64,000 nucleotides of DNA from an uncultured Clostridia bacterium (GTDB taxonomy: Bacteria > Bacillota > Clostridia > Lachnospirales > Cellulosilyticaceae), in contig CAKZUB010000071.1 in assembly GCA_937921505.1 (NCBI GenBank), positions 1-64,000 of the forward strand, written 5' to 3'. Below, piece after piece: positions 18,343-26,995 of this stretch (position 1 is its first letter; each line of letters opens with the position of its first letter). Below the pieces are notes generated by a model. That model saw only the letters and a program-made list of their open reading frames with translations, made no database searches and was not told the origin of the DNA. The position numbers and the translations under genes were made by a program.

Positions 18343-19548
18343 TTATTGTAATAATTGAAGTACTTGATTTGGCTTTTGGTTAGCTTGTGCAAGCATGGCT
18401 TGTGTAGCTTGTGCTAACACGTTTTTAGAGGCAAGATTCATCATCTCTTTAGCCATATCTGTATCTCGAATACGAGACTCAGATGCTTGAATATTTTCAG
18501 CCGCATTATCTACATTAGAAATAGTATGTTCAAGACGGTTTTGAACCGCACCAATTCTACTTCTTTGTGTTGATACCATATTAATAGCTTTGTCAATTTT
18601 ACTGATATTAGACGCTGAACCAGCATTAGTTGATATGGTTAATACATTGATATCATCAACACCTAAATCAGTTGCCTTCATACTGTTAATACCAACTTTG
18701 ATAGATTGACCAGCATTAGCTCCTACTTGGAAAGTTAATCCACCAGTAGCATCCCCAGTTTTAATATTACGTTCCAGGATAGAATCTGCTGAAGCTCGTA
18801 ACGTGTTGAATGATGTTTGTTTAATATCAATTGATCCTGTTTTTTTCGAAATAGATGTTTGTAGTGTAGCAACACTAGCTTGCTTTATACCTACGCTAGT
18901 TGTTAATGTTGCCACTGATGCATCAAGAGCCGCATAAGAAGTAGTTCCTATTTTACTATCACGTTCTGCTATTTTTGTATCTAATGATGCTTGCTTAACT
19001 GATATCGATGTCATCTTAATTTCTATTGAAGCCATTTTAACTGCCATACTACCTTTTAGTGTTGAAATAGATGTCTTTTTAGTTATTGAAGAATTTGCCT
19101 TAGTAATTGCAGAACCATTTATGAAACTTTGATCTCCATTTAATAATTTTTTAGTGTTGAACTCAGTTTTTTCTGTAATAGCAGTAATCTCTTCTTTTAA
19201 TTGATCAATTTCTGACTGAATTTGTTTACGATCTTCCGCTGTGTTTGTCCCATTGTCCGCTTGAACAGCAAGTTCTCTCATACGTTGAAGCATTGAATGC
19301 TGTTCATCTAAAGCACCTTCAGCTGTTTGAATAAGAGAAATAGAATCTTGTGCGTTACGAGAAGCTTGATTAAGACCTGAGATTTGTCCTCTCATCTTTT
19401 CAGAAATTGCAAGACCAGCAGCGTCATCACCAGCTCGGTTAATTCTAAGACCAGATGATAATTTTTCTGTTGCCTTTGCTTGACCTGTAGATGTTTTGTA
19501 CATTTGTCTTTGTGAGTTGATTGCTGACATATTGTGATTTATAATCAT
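18343..19548 (-). CDS. hag: Flagellin with heptad serine-ladder central region
   Basis: Flagellin of 401 residues, the filament subunit. The D0/D1 ends are conserved: [35 protein letters not shown] and TAEGALDE at the N-terminus, and [21 protein letters not shown] and [16 protein letters not shown] at the C-terminus. The central part (about 153-253) has Ser at 153, 160, 167, 174, 181 and 188 and again at 204, 211, 218, 225, 232, 239, 246 and 253, most followed by Ile, Val, Leu, Met or Phe. This seven-residue periodicity replaces an ordinary D2/D3 domain. The series of serines and threonines is a plausible acceptor surface for the Maf pathway. AAGGAGG precedes the ATG. Confidence 0.96.
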   Translation of the reverse strand: MIINHNMSAINSQRQMYKTSTGQAKATEKLSSGLRINRAGDDAAGLAISEKMRGQISGLNQASRNAQDSISLIQTAEGALDEQHSMLQRMRELAVQADNGTNTAEDRKQIQSEIDQLKEEITAITEKTEFNTKKLLNGDQSFINGSAITKANSSITKKTSISTLKGSMAVKMASIEIKMTSISVKQASLDTKIAERDSKIGTTSYAALDASVATLTTSVGIKQASVATLQTSISKKTGSIDIKQTSFNTLRASADSILERNIKTGDATGGLTFQVGANAGQSIKVGINSMKATDLGVDDINVLTISTNAGSASNISKIDKAINMVSTQRSRIGAVQNRLEHTISNVDNAAENIQASESRIRDTDMAKEMMNLASKNVLAQATQAMLAQANQKPNQVLQLLQ

Positions 19549-19556
19549 AATAAATT

Positions 19557-19587
19557 CCTCCTTGAGTTTTTTCGGGCATCCATGCCC
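19557..19587 (-). promoter_or_regulatory. Candidate CsrA-binding leader of hag (two GGA sites)
   Basis: In the hag 5' untranslated region the minus strand reads GGGCATGGATGCCC (19587-19574), a hairpin with GGA in or beside its loop, the usual CsrA recognition form. The second GGA is inside the ribosome site AAGGAGG (19563-19557), 11 bases before the ATG. Two spaced sites, one covering the ribosome site, are the arrangement known from Bacillus subtilis hag. csrA and fliW lie immediately upstream. Confidence 0.65.
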
Positions 19588-19644
19588 TTTTTAATTTTTT
19601 CACTAAAAGTTATTTGGCCATTTAACTCTTATTTTTCATACTAT

Positions 19645-19671
19645 ATATCGACTTCCTATTGGATTACTTTA
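19645..19671 (-). promoter_or_regulatory. Sigma-D (sigma-28) promoter of hag
   Basis: On the minus strand TAAA (19671-19668), exactly 15 bases, then GTCGATAT (19652-19645) match the flagellar sigma consensus TAAA-N15-GCCGATAA very well. The distance to the flagellin ATG leaves a leader of about 90 bases that holds the CsrA-type sites. Confidence 0.8.
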
Positions 19672-19731
19672 GTGCTTTTCTATATTTTTTTTATTTTTTT
19701 GTATTCCTTCAAATAGATTCCCTCTAAGTTG

Positions 19732-19956
19732 TCATTTTATGAGACTTTTAAGGATATCTAATGTAGTTTGATTCTTTTTAGAAGCATCTTTATTACTTGA
19801 TTTAATTTTTGCATACACCTCTTCTCTATAAATATTGATTTCTTTTGGAGCTGATATACCAAGTTTTACTTTGTCACCCTGAACATCTAATATTTTGATT
19901 TCTATATTCCCATCTATAATAATGGCTTCGTCTTTCTTTCTGGTTAATGCCAGCAT
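19732..19956 (-). CDS. csrA: Translational regulator CsrA
   Basis: A 74-residue dimeric RNA-binding protein, beginning MLALTRKKDEAIIIDGNIEI with the usual VKLGISAPKEINIYREEVY. The conserved VxLGI and IxRxE elements (here GISAPKEINIYREE) that form the RNA-binding edge are intact. It lies four bases after fliW and directly upstream of hag, matching the fliW-csrA-hag module in which FliW antagonises CsrA repression of flagellin translation. The C-terminal tail is somewhat longer than in enterobacterial CsrA, as usual in Gram-positives. Confidence 0.95.
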   Translation of the reverse strand: MLALTRKKDEAIIIDGNIEIKILDVQGDKVKLGISAPKEINIYREEVYAKIKSSNKDASKKNQTTLDILKSLIK

Positions 19957-19960
19957 GATA

Positions 19961-20398
19961 TCATCTCCTTTCGTTTATTAAATCTACTATTTTATGCTTG
20001 GTTGTATAACCAGCATCTTCTATAATGACTTGTACTCCTTGTCTATTCTCTATGTGTATAAGAAGTGGACCAGCCAGGTTAAGTGTGCTGTTTTCTACTT
20101 GATCTTTTAGTGTTACTATAGCATATAGTGAAAATGCATCATTATCACCTCTTCCTAACTTATTAAAATAACTTTCTCTAATAGTAGGAGCATAGTCTTT
20201 TTTAAAGTAGTAAGGATCTGTAATGATAAAACAAATCTCTTCATCTTCGATAGATTGTAAAGCATGAAAGATACTATCTTTTTCCTCCATTAAAATAAAT
20301 CGCTTTAAATCTTCAAAACCCGGTATACCTTCTTTAAAGGTAATGATCTTATCCTCTTGTATTTCAATATCTCCAAACTGCTTTGTATTTGTTTTCAT
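19961..20398 (-). CDS. fliW: Flagellar assembly factor FliW
   Basis: Protein of about 145 residues that binds either CsrA or flagellin; when flagellin is exported, freed FliW captures CsrA and relieves repression of hag. FKEGIPGFEDLKRFIL near residues 20-35 is the FliW signature. The ATG at 20398 (MKTNTKQFG) lies nine bases after AGAGAGG; the in-frame ATG at 20407 directly abuts that site and is less likely. A possible sigma-A -10 element TATAAT is at 20437-20432 without a clear -35. Confidence 0.93.
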   Translation of the reverse strand: MKTNTKQFGDIEIQEDKIITFKEGIPGFEDLKRFILMEEKDSIFHALQSIEDEEICFIITDPYYFKKDYAPTIRESYFNKLGRGDNDAFSLYAIVTLKDQVENSTLNLAGPLLIHIENRQGVQVIIEDAGYTTKHKIVDLINERR

Positions 20399-20515
20399 TA
20401 CATCCATCCTCTCTATAACTTATATAAATTCATTATACTATTTTTAGTAATGACCTATACTTTTCTCATTTCATATGCAAAGCTTTCTATGCGCGTAACT
20501 TTTGAATAGAGTAGC

Positions 20516-20556
20516 AAAAAAGGTTTAGAAAAGCTGCTACTCTTCTAAACCTTTTT
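20516..20556 (-). terminator. Terminator after flgL
   Basis: On the minus strand AAAAAGGTTTAGAA, a ten-base loop region, then TTCTAAACCTTTTTT gives a stem of about 13 bp with A-tract and T-tract flanks. It closes the flgM-flgN-flgK-flgK-flgL series and, being flanked by A and T runs, could act on both strands. Confidence 0.85.
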
Positions 20557-20574
20557 AATAAATTCCTTCTACAA

Positions 20575-21882
20575 TTATCTTAAAAAATCTGCAAGTGTAT
20601 TCATAATAACTTTTGAAGTGGCTTGAAGGGCTGATTGATATACTGCATATTGGGCATTAAACTCTGTATAAATTTCTTCTAGGTCAACATCTTCTGTATT
20701 TGAAAGAAGCTCTGTAAAATTAGCCTTATCATCTGTTAATCTAGAAGCTGTGTATTCAAGTCTATTTGTTCTACTTCCTAAATCAGCCGTCATTTCTGAT
20801 GCTGTTGATAGTCTTTTATCAAATACACCTAGCATCTTCTCAAATATTTCATGTAAATTTGCATGATTCGCCGGATCTGGATCTTCATGTGTATCTAATG
20901 CGTCCTTTATTTGTTTTATATCTGAAAAAATTTGACTCATAAGCTTATCTACACCTAAAGTATTGACAGTAATCGTACTCCCTACACCTACTTCGTACTG
21001 AAGATTCTGCCCCTCTATTTTCCCTAAAACTTTTGGATTAATTGTCCCTTTAGGTAAACTTGTACCTACTGGTAAAATAGTCCCTGCTTTTATCTCAGTT
21101 GGAAGGGTAAATCCTGCTTTTAAAGTCGTCCCTGCTGGTATAGTTAGCTCCTGTGCTAGAGAACCTGTTGCTGGCAGTGTGGTGCCATCAGGAAGTTTTA
21201 CATCTCCAGCGGTAATAACCGTTCCAACCGGTAAAGTAATTGGTTCAGCTAAAACTTTATCAACAGCAAGCATCGTTGTACTAGGAATTGTAGTAATGGG
21301 TAGCTGTATATCTGTAAGCAAAGTTCCTGCTGGTATGAGGGTGCCATCTGATAATCTCATGCCTCCTACTGGAATAACAGTCCCTTTTAATAGTGTCATT
21401 TCATTTATTACACTAGTTTCTTCTGTAAGACTAGTTTCCTTTACTAACATCACAGGCTCATTAGTTTTATAACCAGAAAATACATGTCTACCAGCATAGG
21501 TTACATTAGACTCTTGTTGAAGTTGTTCCCAAAGCTGATCGATATCTGCTTTAATTTTTTCTCTATCTTCTGTTTCAAGTGTATCCGTTGAAGCGTGTAC
21601 ACATTTATATCTAATGTCTTTTATAATCCCTGTAATATTATCAAGAGCTTTTTCTGTAATACTCATCCAAGATATTGCCTCATCTGTATTACTTTTATAT
21701 TGCTCTGCTTCTAATACATTAATTCTTAGTTTAAGCGCCCTACCAGCTACAATTGGATTGTCTGATGGTCTTTGTATCTTTTTGAGTGTAGTCATTTGTG
21801 TGTATAGTGTATCTAATCTACCCATATTGGTATACAAAGAATTAAGTGTATTATTTCTAATCATGCCATTTGTTACTCTCAC
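20575..21882 (-). CDS. flgL: Hook-filament junction protein FlgL with hypervariable repeat insert
   Basis: Protein of 435 residues, longer than the usual 300 or so. The flagellin-like ends are normal: MRVTNGMIRNNTLNSL, then QRPSDNPIVAGRAL and a C-terminal coiled segment ending VIMNTLADFLR. YAGRHVFSGYKTNEPV ends the N-terminal conserved part near residue 145. Residues about 164-285 are a run of related short units (GTVIPVGG, GTLIPAG, PVGTVITAG, IPAGTTLKAG, GTILPVGTSLPKG), a Gly-Thr-Pro-rich beta-type repeat exposed on the junction. It is the last gene of the flgM series, 15 bases after flgK. Confidence 0.93.
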   Translation of the reverse strand: MRVTNGMIRNNTLNSLYTNMGRLDTLYTQMTTLKKIQRPSDNPIVAGRALKLRINVLEAEQYKSNTDEAISWMSITEKALDNITGIIKDIRYKCVHASTDTLETEDREKIKADIDQLWEQLQQESNVTYAGRHVFSGYKTNEPVMLVKETSLTEETSVINEMTLLKGTVIPVGGMRLSDGTLIPAGTLLTDIQLPITTIPSTTMLAVDKVLAEPITLPVGTVITAGDVKLPDGTTLPATGSLAQELTIPAGTTLKAGFTLPTEIKAGTILPVGTSLPKGTINPKVLGKIEGQNLQYEVGVGSTITVNTLGVDKLMSQIFSDIKQIKDALDTHEDPDPANHANLHEIFEKMLGVFDKRLSTASEMTADLGSRTNRLEYTASRLTDDKANFTELLSNTEDVDLEEIYTEFNAQYAVYQSALQATSKVIMNTLADFLR

Positions 21883-21897
21883 AGTTTCACCCCTTTA

Positions 21898-23856
21898 TCA
21901 AAAGTTTCCTAGTTTAAATATAGTCGTTTCGTAGATACCATCTATCGTATTAATAAGTTTTGCTGCCGCCTGATAAGCTTGCTGATATTTAATAAGATTT
22001 GAAAATTCTTCATTGGTATCTACTTGAGATACAGCCTGTCTTTGATTTTGAATGTTTTTTGTAATAGTGTTTTGAGTCTTTTGATACATATTAGCTTCTT
22101 GAGCATTGATGCCTAGTTCACTAAATATAGAAATCATGTAATCCTTAGGATCACCTTCTTTAAACATCTTTTTATTATACTTTTGTGCTGATAAAGCTAA
22201 TAACAGATTATTATTGCTGATATTAGGATTGGTATCACTCTCTGGATAGTGTTCATAGTTTGTTCGAATGTTACCTGAACCATCATAGATTGTCTTGGAG
22301 ATAGAAAAATTAGCTGCGGTCATATTTTTGTAGTTATTTGATAAATCGGGATTTGCTTCTGGGTCTCCTATACTGCTTCCATTTGTATAGGTAAACATTT
22401 GATATTTAGGCTGATAGTTATTCGCACTAAATTCAGCAGGAGTTAGTAGCTTTTTATCTTTATCATAGTATTGCATATCTCCATTGGAATCTATTTTCTT
22501 AAAAGTTGCTTCTTTTAATGGTGGTACCGGCGGAGATATTGTTTCAAGAATTATATAACCATCTGCATCTTTACTATATTCTTCATTCATCGTCTCTGCA
22601 AATTTTCTGATGTAATCATCCATTCGTTTAATGTAATAAGGAATACCATTATAGGTGACGTGCGACGCTGTACCACACCCATCTCTCATATCTATAACAC
22701 CTTTTATTTCTCCAGACATCTTGTTATCTGCCATATTAAAAGGTAGTCCATCTTTCCATACCACATCATAGAGGCTATCAATATCTTCACTATTGATTTT
22801 CTTTCTGGTAAGCATAGTTTGCTGATCATTTGCGATAAGTGTACTACTTCCTAATTCAATTTTATAGTTAACAAGATAATCAAGTTTACTTGGATCATCA
22901 AATTCACCAGTAACTACAAGTGATGGATCAAGTTTTTTCAGATTATTTAGTGTGCCAGTAATTTTGGCTTCGAGTGCATTCATTGCAGCTGTTTCTGCTG
23001 GTGTTGTTGGCGTAGGAGTCGCTTTCCATTCATCAGTATCCTTTAAGAGCTGCGCAGCTAATCTATTCATTTCATCTTCTTTTGCGCCTCTGACTGTTAT
23101 CCCGAGTTCTCTGATAAATAAGTGGTCTACTAGAGTTTGCCCTGCTATTTTAACAGAAAATTGTTTAAAAGTTTTATGATCTATAGTTACTTCACTTTCT
23201 TTTGTCTCTACGTTAACAAGCTGTGAGAGTCTATCCACACAAAGATCTCTTTCATCTCTAAAAGTGTTTGCATCATCGCCATAGATTTCAGCCTGATAAA
23301 TTTGGCTATTTAAGCTTTGAATTTTACTTCCAAGTAGATTAATTTCATCTACTTTAGTTTTAAGTTCAAAATTTAGATCTCTTTGAAATCCTGAAAGAGA
23401 AGCAGATATGTTATTAAAATATTTTGTGTAGCTTATCATTTGCTGTCTTAGTGCCGTTTTTCGCTCCATCTCATCTGTCAGTTTACTAAGGTCATCTATT
23501 CCTTTAAATAACTCATTAAATACTTTAGTAAACCCAACGTCACTGGGTTCTCCATAAACTGATTCTATAATAGAGCTTTGTTCTGTTTTTATTCTATATT
23601 CGCCAAGTTTATCATTTTGTGACCATAATTTAGTATCTAAATAAGATTCACGCATTCTTACTACATTTGTAGTTGCAACGCCAGTTCCTAGCATCCCAAC
23701 ACCCATACCCTTTAAAGGATTATCTGCTTTTTGTCCAAGTACTTGTCTTGAATACCCAGGGGTTGTAGCGTTTGCTATATTATTGGAGGTTATAGATAGT
23801 CCCCTTTGTGCTGCAAATAAGCCACTCGCTGCTATATTAAATTCAAAAAATGCCAC
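21898..23856 (-). CDS. flgK: Hook-associated protein FlgK, first paralogue
   Basis: Protein of 652 residues of the hook-filament junction. The rod/hook N-terminal signature is FEFNIAASGLFAAQRGLSIT, followed by SNNIANATTPGYSRQVL, and the C-terminus carries NLIKYQQAYQAAAKLINTID. It adjoins a second flgK-like gene (23871-25568) by 14 bases; the two share end domains but differ in the middle. The larger size here comes from the central exposed region. Which of the two forms HAP1 in the structure cannot be told. Confidence 0.92.
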   Translation of the reverse strand: MAFFEFNIAASGLFAAQRGLSITSNNIANATTPGYSRQVLGQKADNPLKGMGVGMLGTGVATTNVVRMRESYLDTKLWSQNDKLGEYRIKTEQSSIIESVYGEPSDVGFTKVFNELFKGIDDLSKLTDEMERKTALRQQMISYTKYFNNISASLSGFQRDLNFELKTKVDEINLLGSKIQSLNSQIYQAEIYGDDANTFRDERDLCVDRLSQLVNVETKESEVTIDHKTFKQFSVKIAGQTLVDHLFIRELGITVRGAKEDEMNRLAAQLLKDTDEWKATPTPTTPAETAAMNALEAKITGTLNNLKKLDPSLVVTGEFDDPSKLDYLVNYKIELGSSTLIANDQQTMLTRKKINSEDIDSLYDVVWKDGLPFNMADNKMSGEIKGVIDMRDGCGTASHVTYNGIPYYIKRMDDYIRKFAETMNEEYSKDADGYIILETISPPVPPLKEATFKKIDSNGDMQYYDKDKKLLTPAEFSANNYQPKYQMFTYTNGSSIGDPEANPDLSNNYKNMTAANFSISKTIYDGSGNIRTNYEHYPESDTNPNISNNNLLLALSAQKYNKKMFKEGDPKDYMISIFSELGINAQEANMYQKTQNTITKNIQNQRQAVSQVDTNEEFSNLIKYQQAYQAAAKLINTIDGIYETTIFKLGNF

Positions 23857-23870
23857 TTATCTCCCCCCCT

Positions 23871-25568
23871 TTACATCTTATTAATGATAGTATCCATCAT
23901 GCTATCTAACATCGTGATCATGCGTGCTGAAGCGTTATAAGCATATTGATACTTAAGCATACTTGTAAACTCCTCATCTTGTGATACCGCACCCATAGCT
24001 TGTCTTTGATTTTCTATATTAAGAATAGTTGTTTGCTTTTCTCTTACTTTACTGTTATAACCAGAACCTTCAAGACCTATATCTGTAACAAATTCTGAAT
24101 AAAACCCCATAATACCTATCGTTTTACTATAAGGTGCTGTAGGACTTGTAGAATCTTTTGGCCAAGGGCGATTTTTACTCCACTCACTTAGAAACTTAGT
24201 TACTTTTGTGTTATCTCCTACATCTCCAGCTTTTTCTACAGTTCCCAACTTATTATAACCGCCGTTCTCAAGTAATTCTGGATTGATTCGAATGTTGCCT
24301 GGCACTAGATAATCTTCTATTTCACCTAGGTAATCATAGTAGGCTTGCATATAGCCATTATAATCAACTGCAGGGTTTATAGTCGTACTAAAAGGATAGT
24401 CAACTGGCGTTTTTATAGGTACAAACATTGGAACTCCCATATTCCCTTCATGAGTCCCAATTCCTTTTCCATTAAATATGCCATTAGTCATGGTTGCAAG
24501 CTCATTAATAAGTTCATTAAATTTTTTATGTATTTTAGGAATAAGATAACTATTGCCTGCATCATCTACACTAAAGTTATCGTTAAGTGCAACATCCGCC
24601 CAGCTTGTACCAGGTTTTACTACTATAAGATTGCCTCCACCATCAGTGCCAAACTGATCTGTTCTGACATAATCCTCTCCTCTAGTTAGCAGTAAAGACT
24701 TAAGTCTGCCTGTATCATTTTCTTTTGCAGGGCTTATTACTTTGTCTAACTTAAATACATCTTCCTTTGTATTTGACCATATAGGTTTTACAAAAGGACT
24801 TGCAGGTACTGTTTGATCTAGCTCTAAAAGCGTTACAAATTGTTTTTCTACAACCGTTCTGCCTTCGGCCTTGAGTACTATGCGGCTGTCTGGTTCTTCG
24901 TAATAATCTATTTCCATATAGCCTGAAAGTTCATCTATAAGTAAATTTCTTTGATCTCTATAATCATTGGCATGATCACCATTAATTTCTGCTAATGCAA
25001 TTTTTTCATTATGTTCATAAACCCCTTTAATAAGTTCATTAATACGTACTACTGATTTTACAACCTCATTATTGAGATTGTCTTGATAACCGACAAAAGA
25101 GTCTGAGATATGGTTAGCCTTTTTTATAAGTACATTGGTTGCTTGTATAAAAGATAATCTTTCTTCTACCCCATCTGCAGTCGTATTAAGTTTTTGGGCT
25201 TGTGCCCATAAATTCTCCAGCATCTTACTAATACTTTCACCATAAGGCTCATCTAAAATAGCCTCTACTTCTTTTAGCGCAGTATTTCTAGTTTGGTAAA
25301 AACCTAAAATACTATTTTCTGTTCTATAACGTCTATCCGCAAGTTCATCTCTTATCTGACGTATTTCTGTTGATGTTACACCAAGTCCTACTTGCAGCAG
25401 CCTTCCAGCTGAGCCTATATTGAGATAGCTGCTCTCGTGTTGGAGTAACTGTTGTCTCGTATAACCTCGTGTATTCACATTTGATATATTGTGTCCTGTA
25501 ACTTGAAGTCCTTTTTGAGACGTGGAAAGCCCCGACATCATTCTTCCTAGGCTTGCAATAGATGACAT
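23871..25568 (-). CDS. flgK: Hook-associated protein FlgK, second paralogue
   Basis: Protein of 565 residues with the same architecture: SLGRMMSGLSTSQKGLQVTG, HNISNVNTRGYTRQQLL at the start, and MLKYQYAYNASARMITMLD at the end. The length is close to typical FlgK. The centre is unlike that of the 652-residue neighbour, so this is an old duplication. It follows flgN by 11 bases. It may be the canonical FlgK, its neighbour an additional junction protein. Confidence 0.92.
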   Translation of the reverse strand: MSSIASLGRMMSGLSTSQKGLQVTGHNISNVNTRGYTRQQLLQHESSYLNIGSAGRLLQVGLGVTSTEIRQIRDELADRRYRTENSILGFYQTRNTALKEVEAILDEPYGESISKMLENLWAQAQKLNTTADGVEERLSFIQATNVLIKKANHISDSFVGYQDNLNNEVVKSVVRINELIKGVYEHNEKIALAEINGDHANDYRDQRNLLIDELSGYMEIDYYEEPDSRIVLKAEGRTVVEKQFVTLLELDQTVPASPFVKPIWSNTKEDVFKLDKVISPAKENDTGRLKSLLLTRGEDYVRTDQFGTDGGGNLIVVKPGTSWADVALNDNFSVDDAGNSYLIPKIHKKFNELINELATMTNGIFNGKGIGTHEGNMGVPMFVPIKTPVDYPFSTTINPAVDYNGYMQAYYDYLGEIEDYLVPGNIRINPELLENGGYNKLGTVEKAGDVGDNTKVTKFLSEWSKNRPWPKDSTSPTAPYSKTIGIMGFYSEFVTDIGLEGSGYNSKVREKQTTILNIENQRQAMGAVSQDEEFTSMLKYQYAYNASARMITMLDSMMDTIINKM

Positions 25569-25579
25569 ACATTCACTCC

Positions 25580-26092
25580 TTACTGTTTTTTGTCAAAGAA
25601 ACTCTGCTGTCTCTCGGTATTTGGGTCTTCTCCTGGTTTGTTGTAACTTCCAACATGAGTATACCCTTTTGTACTGCCAATAGCATTTATAGTAAAATCA
25701 ATAAGCTCAAGTGATTGATTAATAAGTACTGTATTAAGCTCATTTTGTTTTTTTATTTCTTGTATAATGATATTAAGGTTATTTTTAATTTCAAGAAGCT
25801 TTTGACTCGTTTCATTTTCCTCGCCTAGTTTTTCAACTATACGCGTTATACTAAGAGTCTTATACGCCATGCCCGTTACGATAGAGATGTCTTTAAGCAA
25901 TACTTCTCTTTTCTTATCTAACGTATTAACTCTTCCTACAAATTGCTCTTCGGTAATGACTATTTCTTGCAGCAAATCCAACTTTTTATCTACTACAGCA
26001 TCTTGTTTATATTTCGCTAAGGTCAAAAGCCCCTCGTAACATTCTTTTTGCTCTTCTAACACCTCTATAAGTTCATATATAATCCCAGCCAT
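25580..26092 (-). CDS. flgN: FlgN-type chaperone for FlgK/FlgL
   Basis: A 170-residue helical protein with LIEVLEEQKECYEGLLTLA near the start, the FlgN pattern, and a long central coiled region. The last 30 residues (YTHVGSYNKPGEDPNTERQQ) are polar. It lies between flgM and the two flgK genes, the usual place for the export chaperone of hook-associated proteins. Confidence 0.88.
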   Translation of the reverse strand: MAGIIYELIEVLEEQKECYEGLLTLAKYKQDAVVDKKLDLLQEIVITEEQFVGRVNTLDKKREVLLKDISIVTGMAYKTLSITRIVEKLGEENETSQKLLEIKNNLNIIIQEIKKQNELNTVLINQSLELIDFTINAIGSTKGYTHVGSYNKPGEDPNTERQQSFFDKKQ

Positions 26093-26100
26093 AAATCGTC

Positions 26101-26376
26101 CTACCCTTTAAGGTCTAAACTAGATAATATTTTATCTGCCACTTCTTCTGAGCTTACATTGTAAGTGCCCGAACTTATCTTTTCTTTTATTTCATTTACT
26201 TTGTCTTCTCTTATAGAAGGCGTTGTACTTAGAACCTTGTAAACTGCTTGAAAGTCTCTTGCAGTGCCAGAAAGTTCTACCTCATCTTTTTTTTGCATTT
26301 TAGTAACTGGCTTAGTGCTAGATAAAGATTGTTTTTTATAAGTTTCATATATATTATTAATGTGATCTATTCTCAT
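26101..26376 (-). CDS. flgM: Anti-sigma-28 factor FlgM
   Basis: A 91-residue protein with a disordered N-terminal half and a helical C-terminal half (VNEIKEKISSGTYNVSSEEV ADKIL region), the sigma-D binding part. DEVELSGTARDFQ is the common FlgM start of the conserved part. It holds the flagellar sigma inactive until export through the completed hook. The ATG at 26376 follows AAAGGGG by eight bases; an in-frame GTG at 26385 overlaps that site. A sigma-D-like promoter lies about 40 bases upstream. Confidence 0.9.
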   Translation of the reverse strand: MRIDHINNIYETYKKQSLSSTKPVTKMQKKDEVELSGTARDFQAVYKVLSTTPSIREDKVNEIKEKISSGTYNVSSEEVADKILSSLDLKG

Positions 26377-26416
26377 ATTGTTCACCCCTTTAGCGTGTTA
26401 TCTTTACATGTATAGT

Positions 26417-26444
26417 ATATCGTCTATTCTATTTTTTTACTTTA
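26417..26444 (-). promoter_or_regulatory. Candidate sigma-D promoter for flgM-flgN-flgK-flgL
   Basis: On the minus strand TAAA (26444-26441), a 16-base A-rich spacer and GACGATAT (26424-26417) match the flagellar sigma consensus except for one spacer base and one -10 position. It fits autoregulation of flgM by the sigma factor it inhibits. Confidence 0.65.
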
Positions 26445-26479
26445 GGTTAATTAGATAAATAGATGGATATCTTTTTTAA

Positions 26480-26520
26480 ATAAAAAAATTAGAGGACTAT
26501 GATGTTATTAATCCCCTAAT
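26480..26520 (-). terminator. Terminator after the YvyF-like gene
   Basis: On the minus strand ATTAGGGGAT, a loop, then TCCTCTAATTTTTTTA form a nine-base stem with one mismatch followed by a T run, just after the stop at 26534. Confidence 0.7.
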
Positions 26521-26533
26521 GTTTTCTAATTAT

Positions 26534-26956
26534 TTACTTAATACGATCAGACTTTAAAAATCTCATTTTTTCCGTTTTCTTTTTCTCTAGATCTTCTGTG
26601 AGCTTGTTTGCTGTCATTTGTTTGGCTGCCCCTGATAGCTCTCCCATTAAGCTTGCATTACATTTAGCACATAATTTACCTGTATATATCGCCACGTTAC
26701 AGTTTTCACAAGTCAAAGAGATAGCTGATCCTGGTGAAACTTCAAGTCTGCCTTGCCTTAAAAAACTTTCAATAAGAGAAACCGAAACTTCTGTTTCTTC
26801 ACTCACAACATGCATGGCTGCCCCAGGATTTTTTCTTAAATACTCTTTGACAATTTGAAACATTTCTTCTTCTGTTTGTTTACACTTCGGACAAATATTT
26901 GGTCCGGTTACATGCTGAAATATTTTTTTACATCTTTTACATACACGAACATCCAT
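26534..26956 (-). CDS. yvyF: YvyF-like zinc-ribbon flagellar operon protein
   Basis: A 140-residue protein with two putative zinc ribbons, CKRCKKIFQHVTGPNICPKC (residues 6-25) and CENCNVAIYTGKLCAKC (about 84-100). Between them is a helical part with NPGAAMHVVSEETEVSVSLI, resembling a winged-helix segment. Such proteins are encoded beside comF and flgM in Firmicutes and are annotated as flagellar operon protein; their function is not established. AAGGGGG precedes the ATG. Confidence 0.85.
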   Translation of the reverse strand: MDVRVCKRCKKIFQHVTGPNICPKCKQTEEEMFQIVKEYLRKNPGAAMHVVSEETEVSVSLIESFLRQGRLEVSPGSAISLTCENCNVAIYTGKLCAKCNASLMGELSGAAKQMTANKLTEDLEKKKTEKMRFLKSDRIK

Positions 26957-26995
26957 AACTATGCCCCCTTATACCTAACATTTCATTTGCTTTTA

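Noticed and set aside
18790..19092. CRISPR-like or tandem DNA repeat in hag
   Set aside because: The periodicity is 21 bases at the codon level with varying sequence, inside a good coding frame; no constant repeat with unique spacers exists.
24345..24689. Plus-strand frames of 60-200 codons throughout, such as this one
   Set aside because: They lie antisense to clear genes, have no ribosome sites and reflect the base composition of the coding strand.
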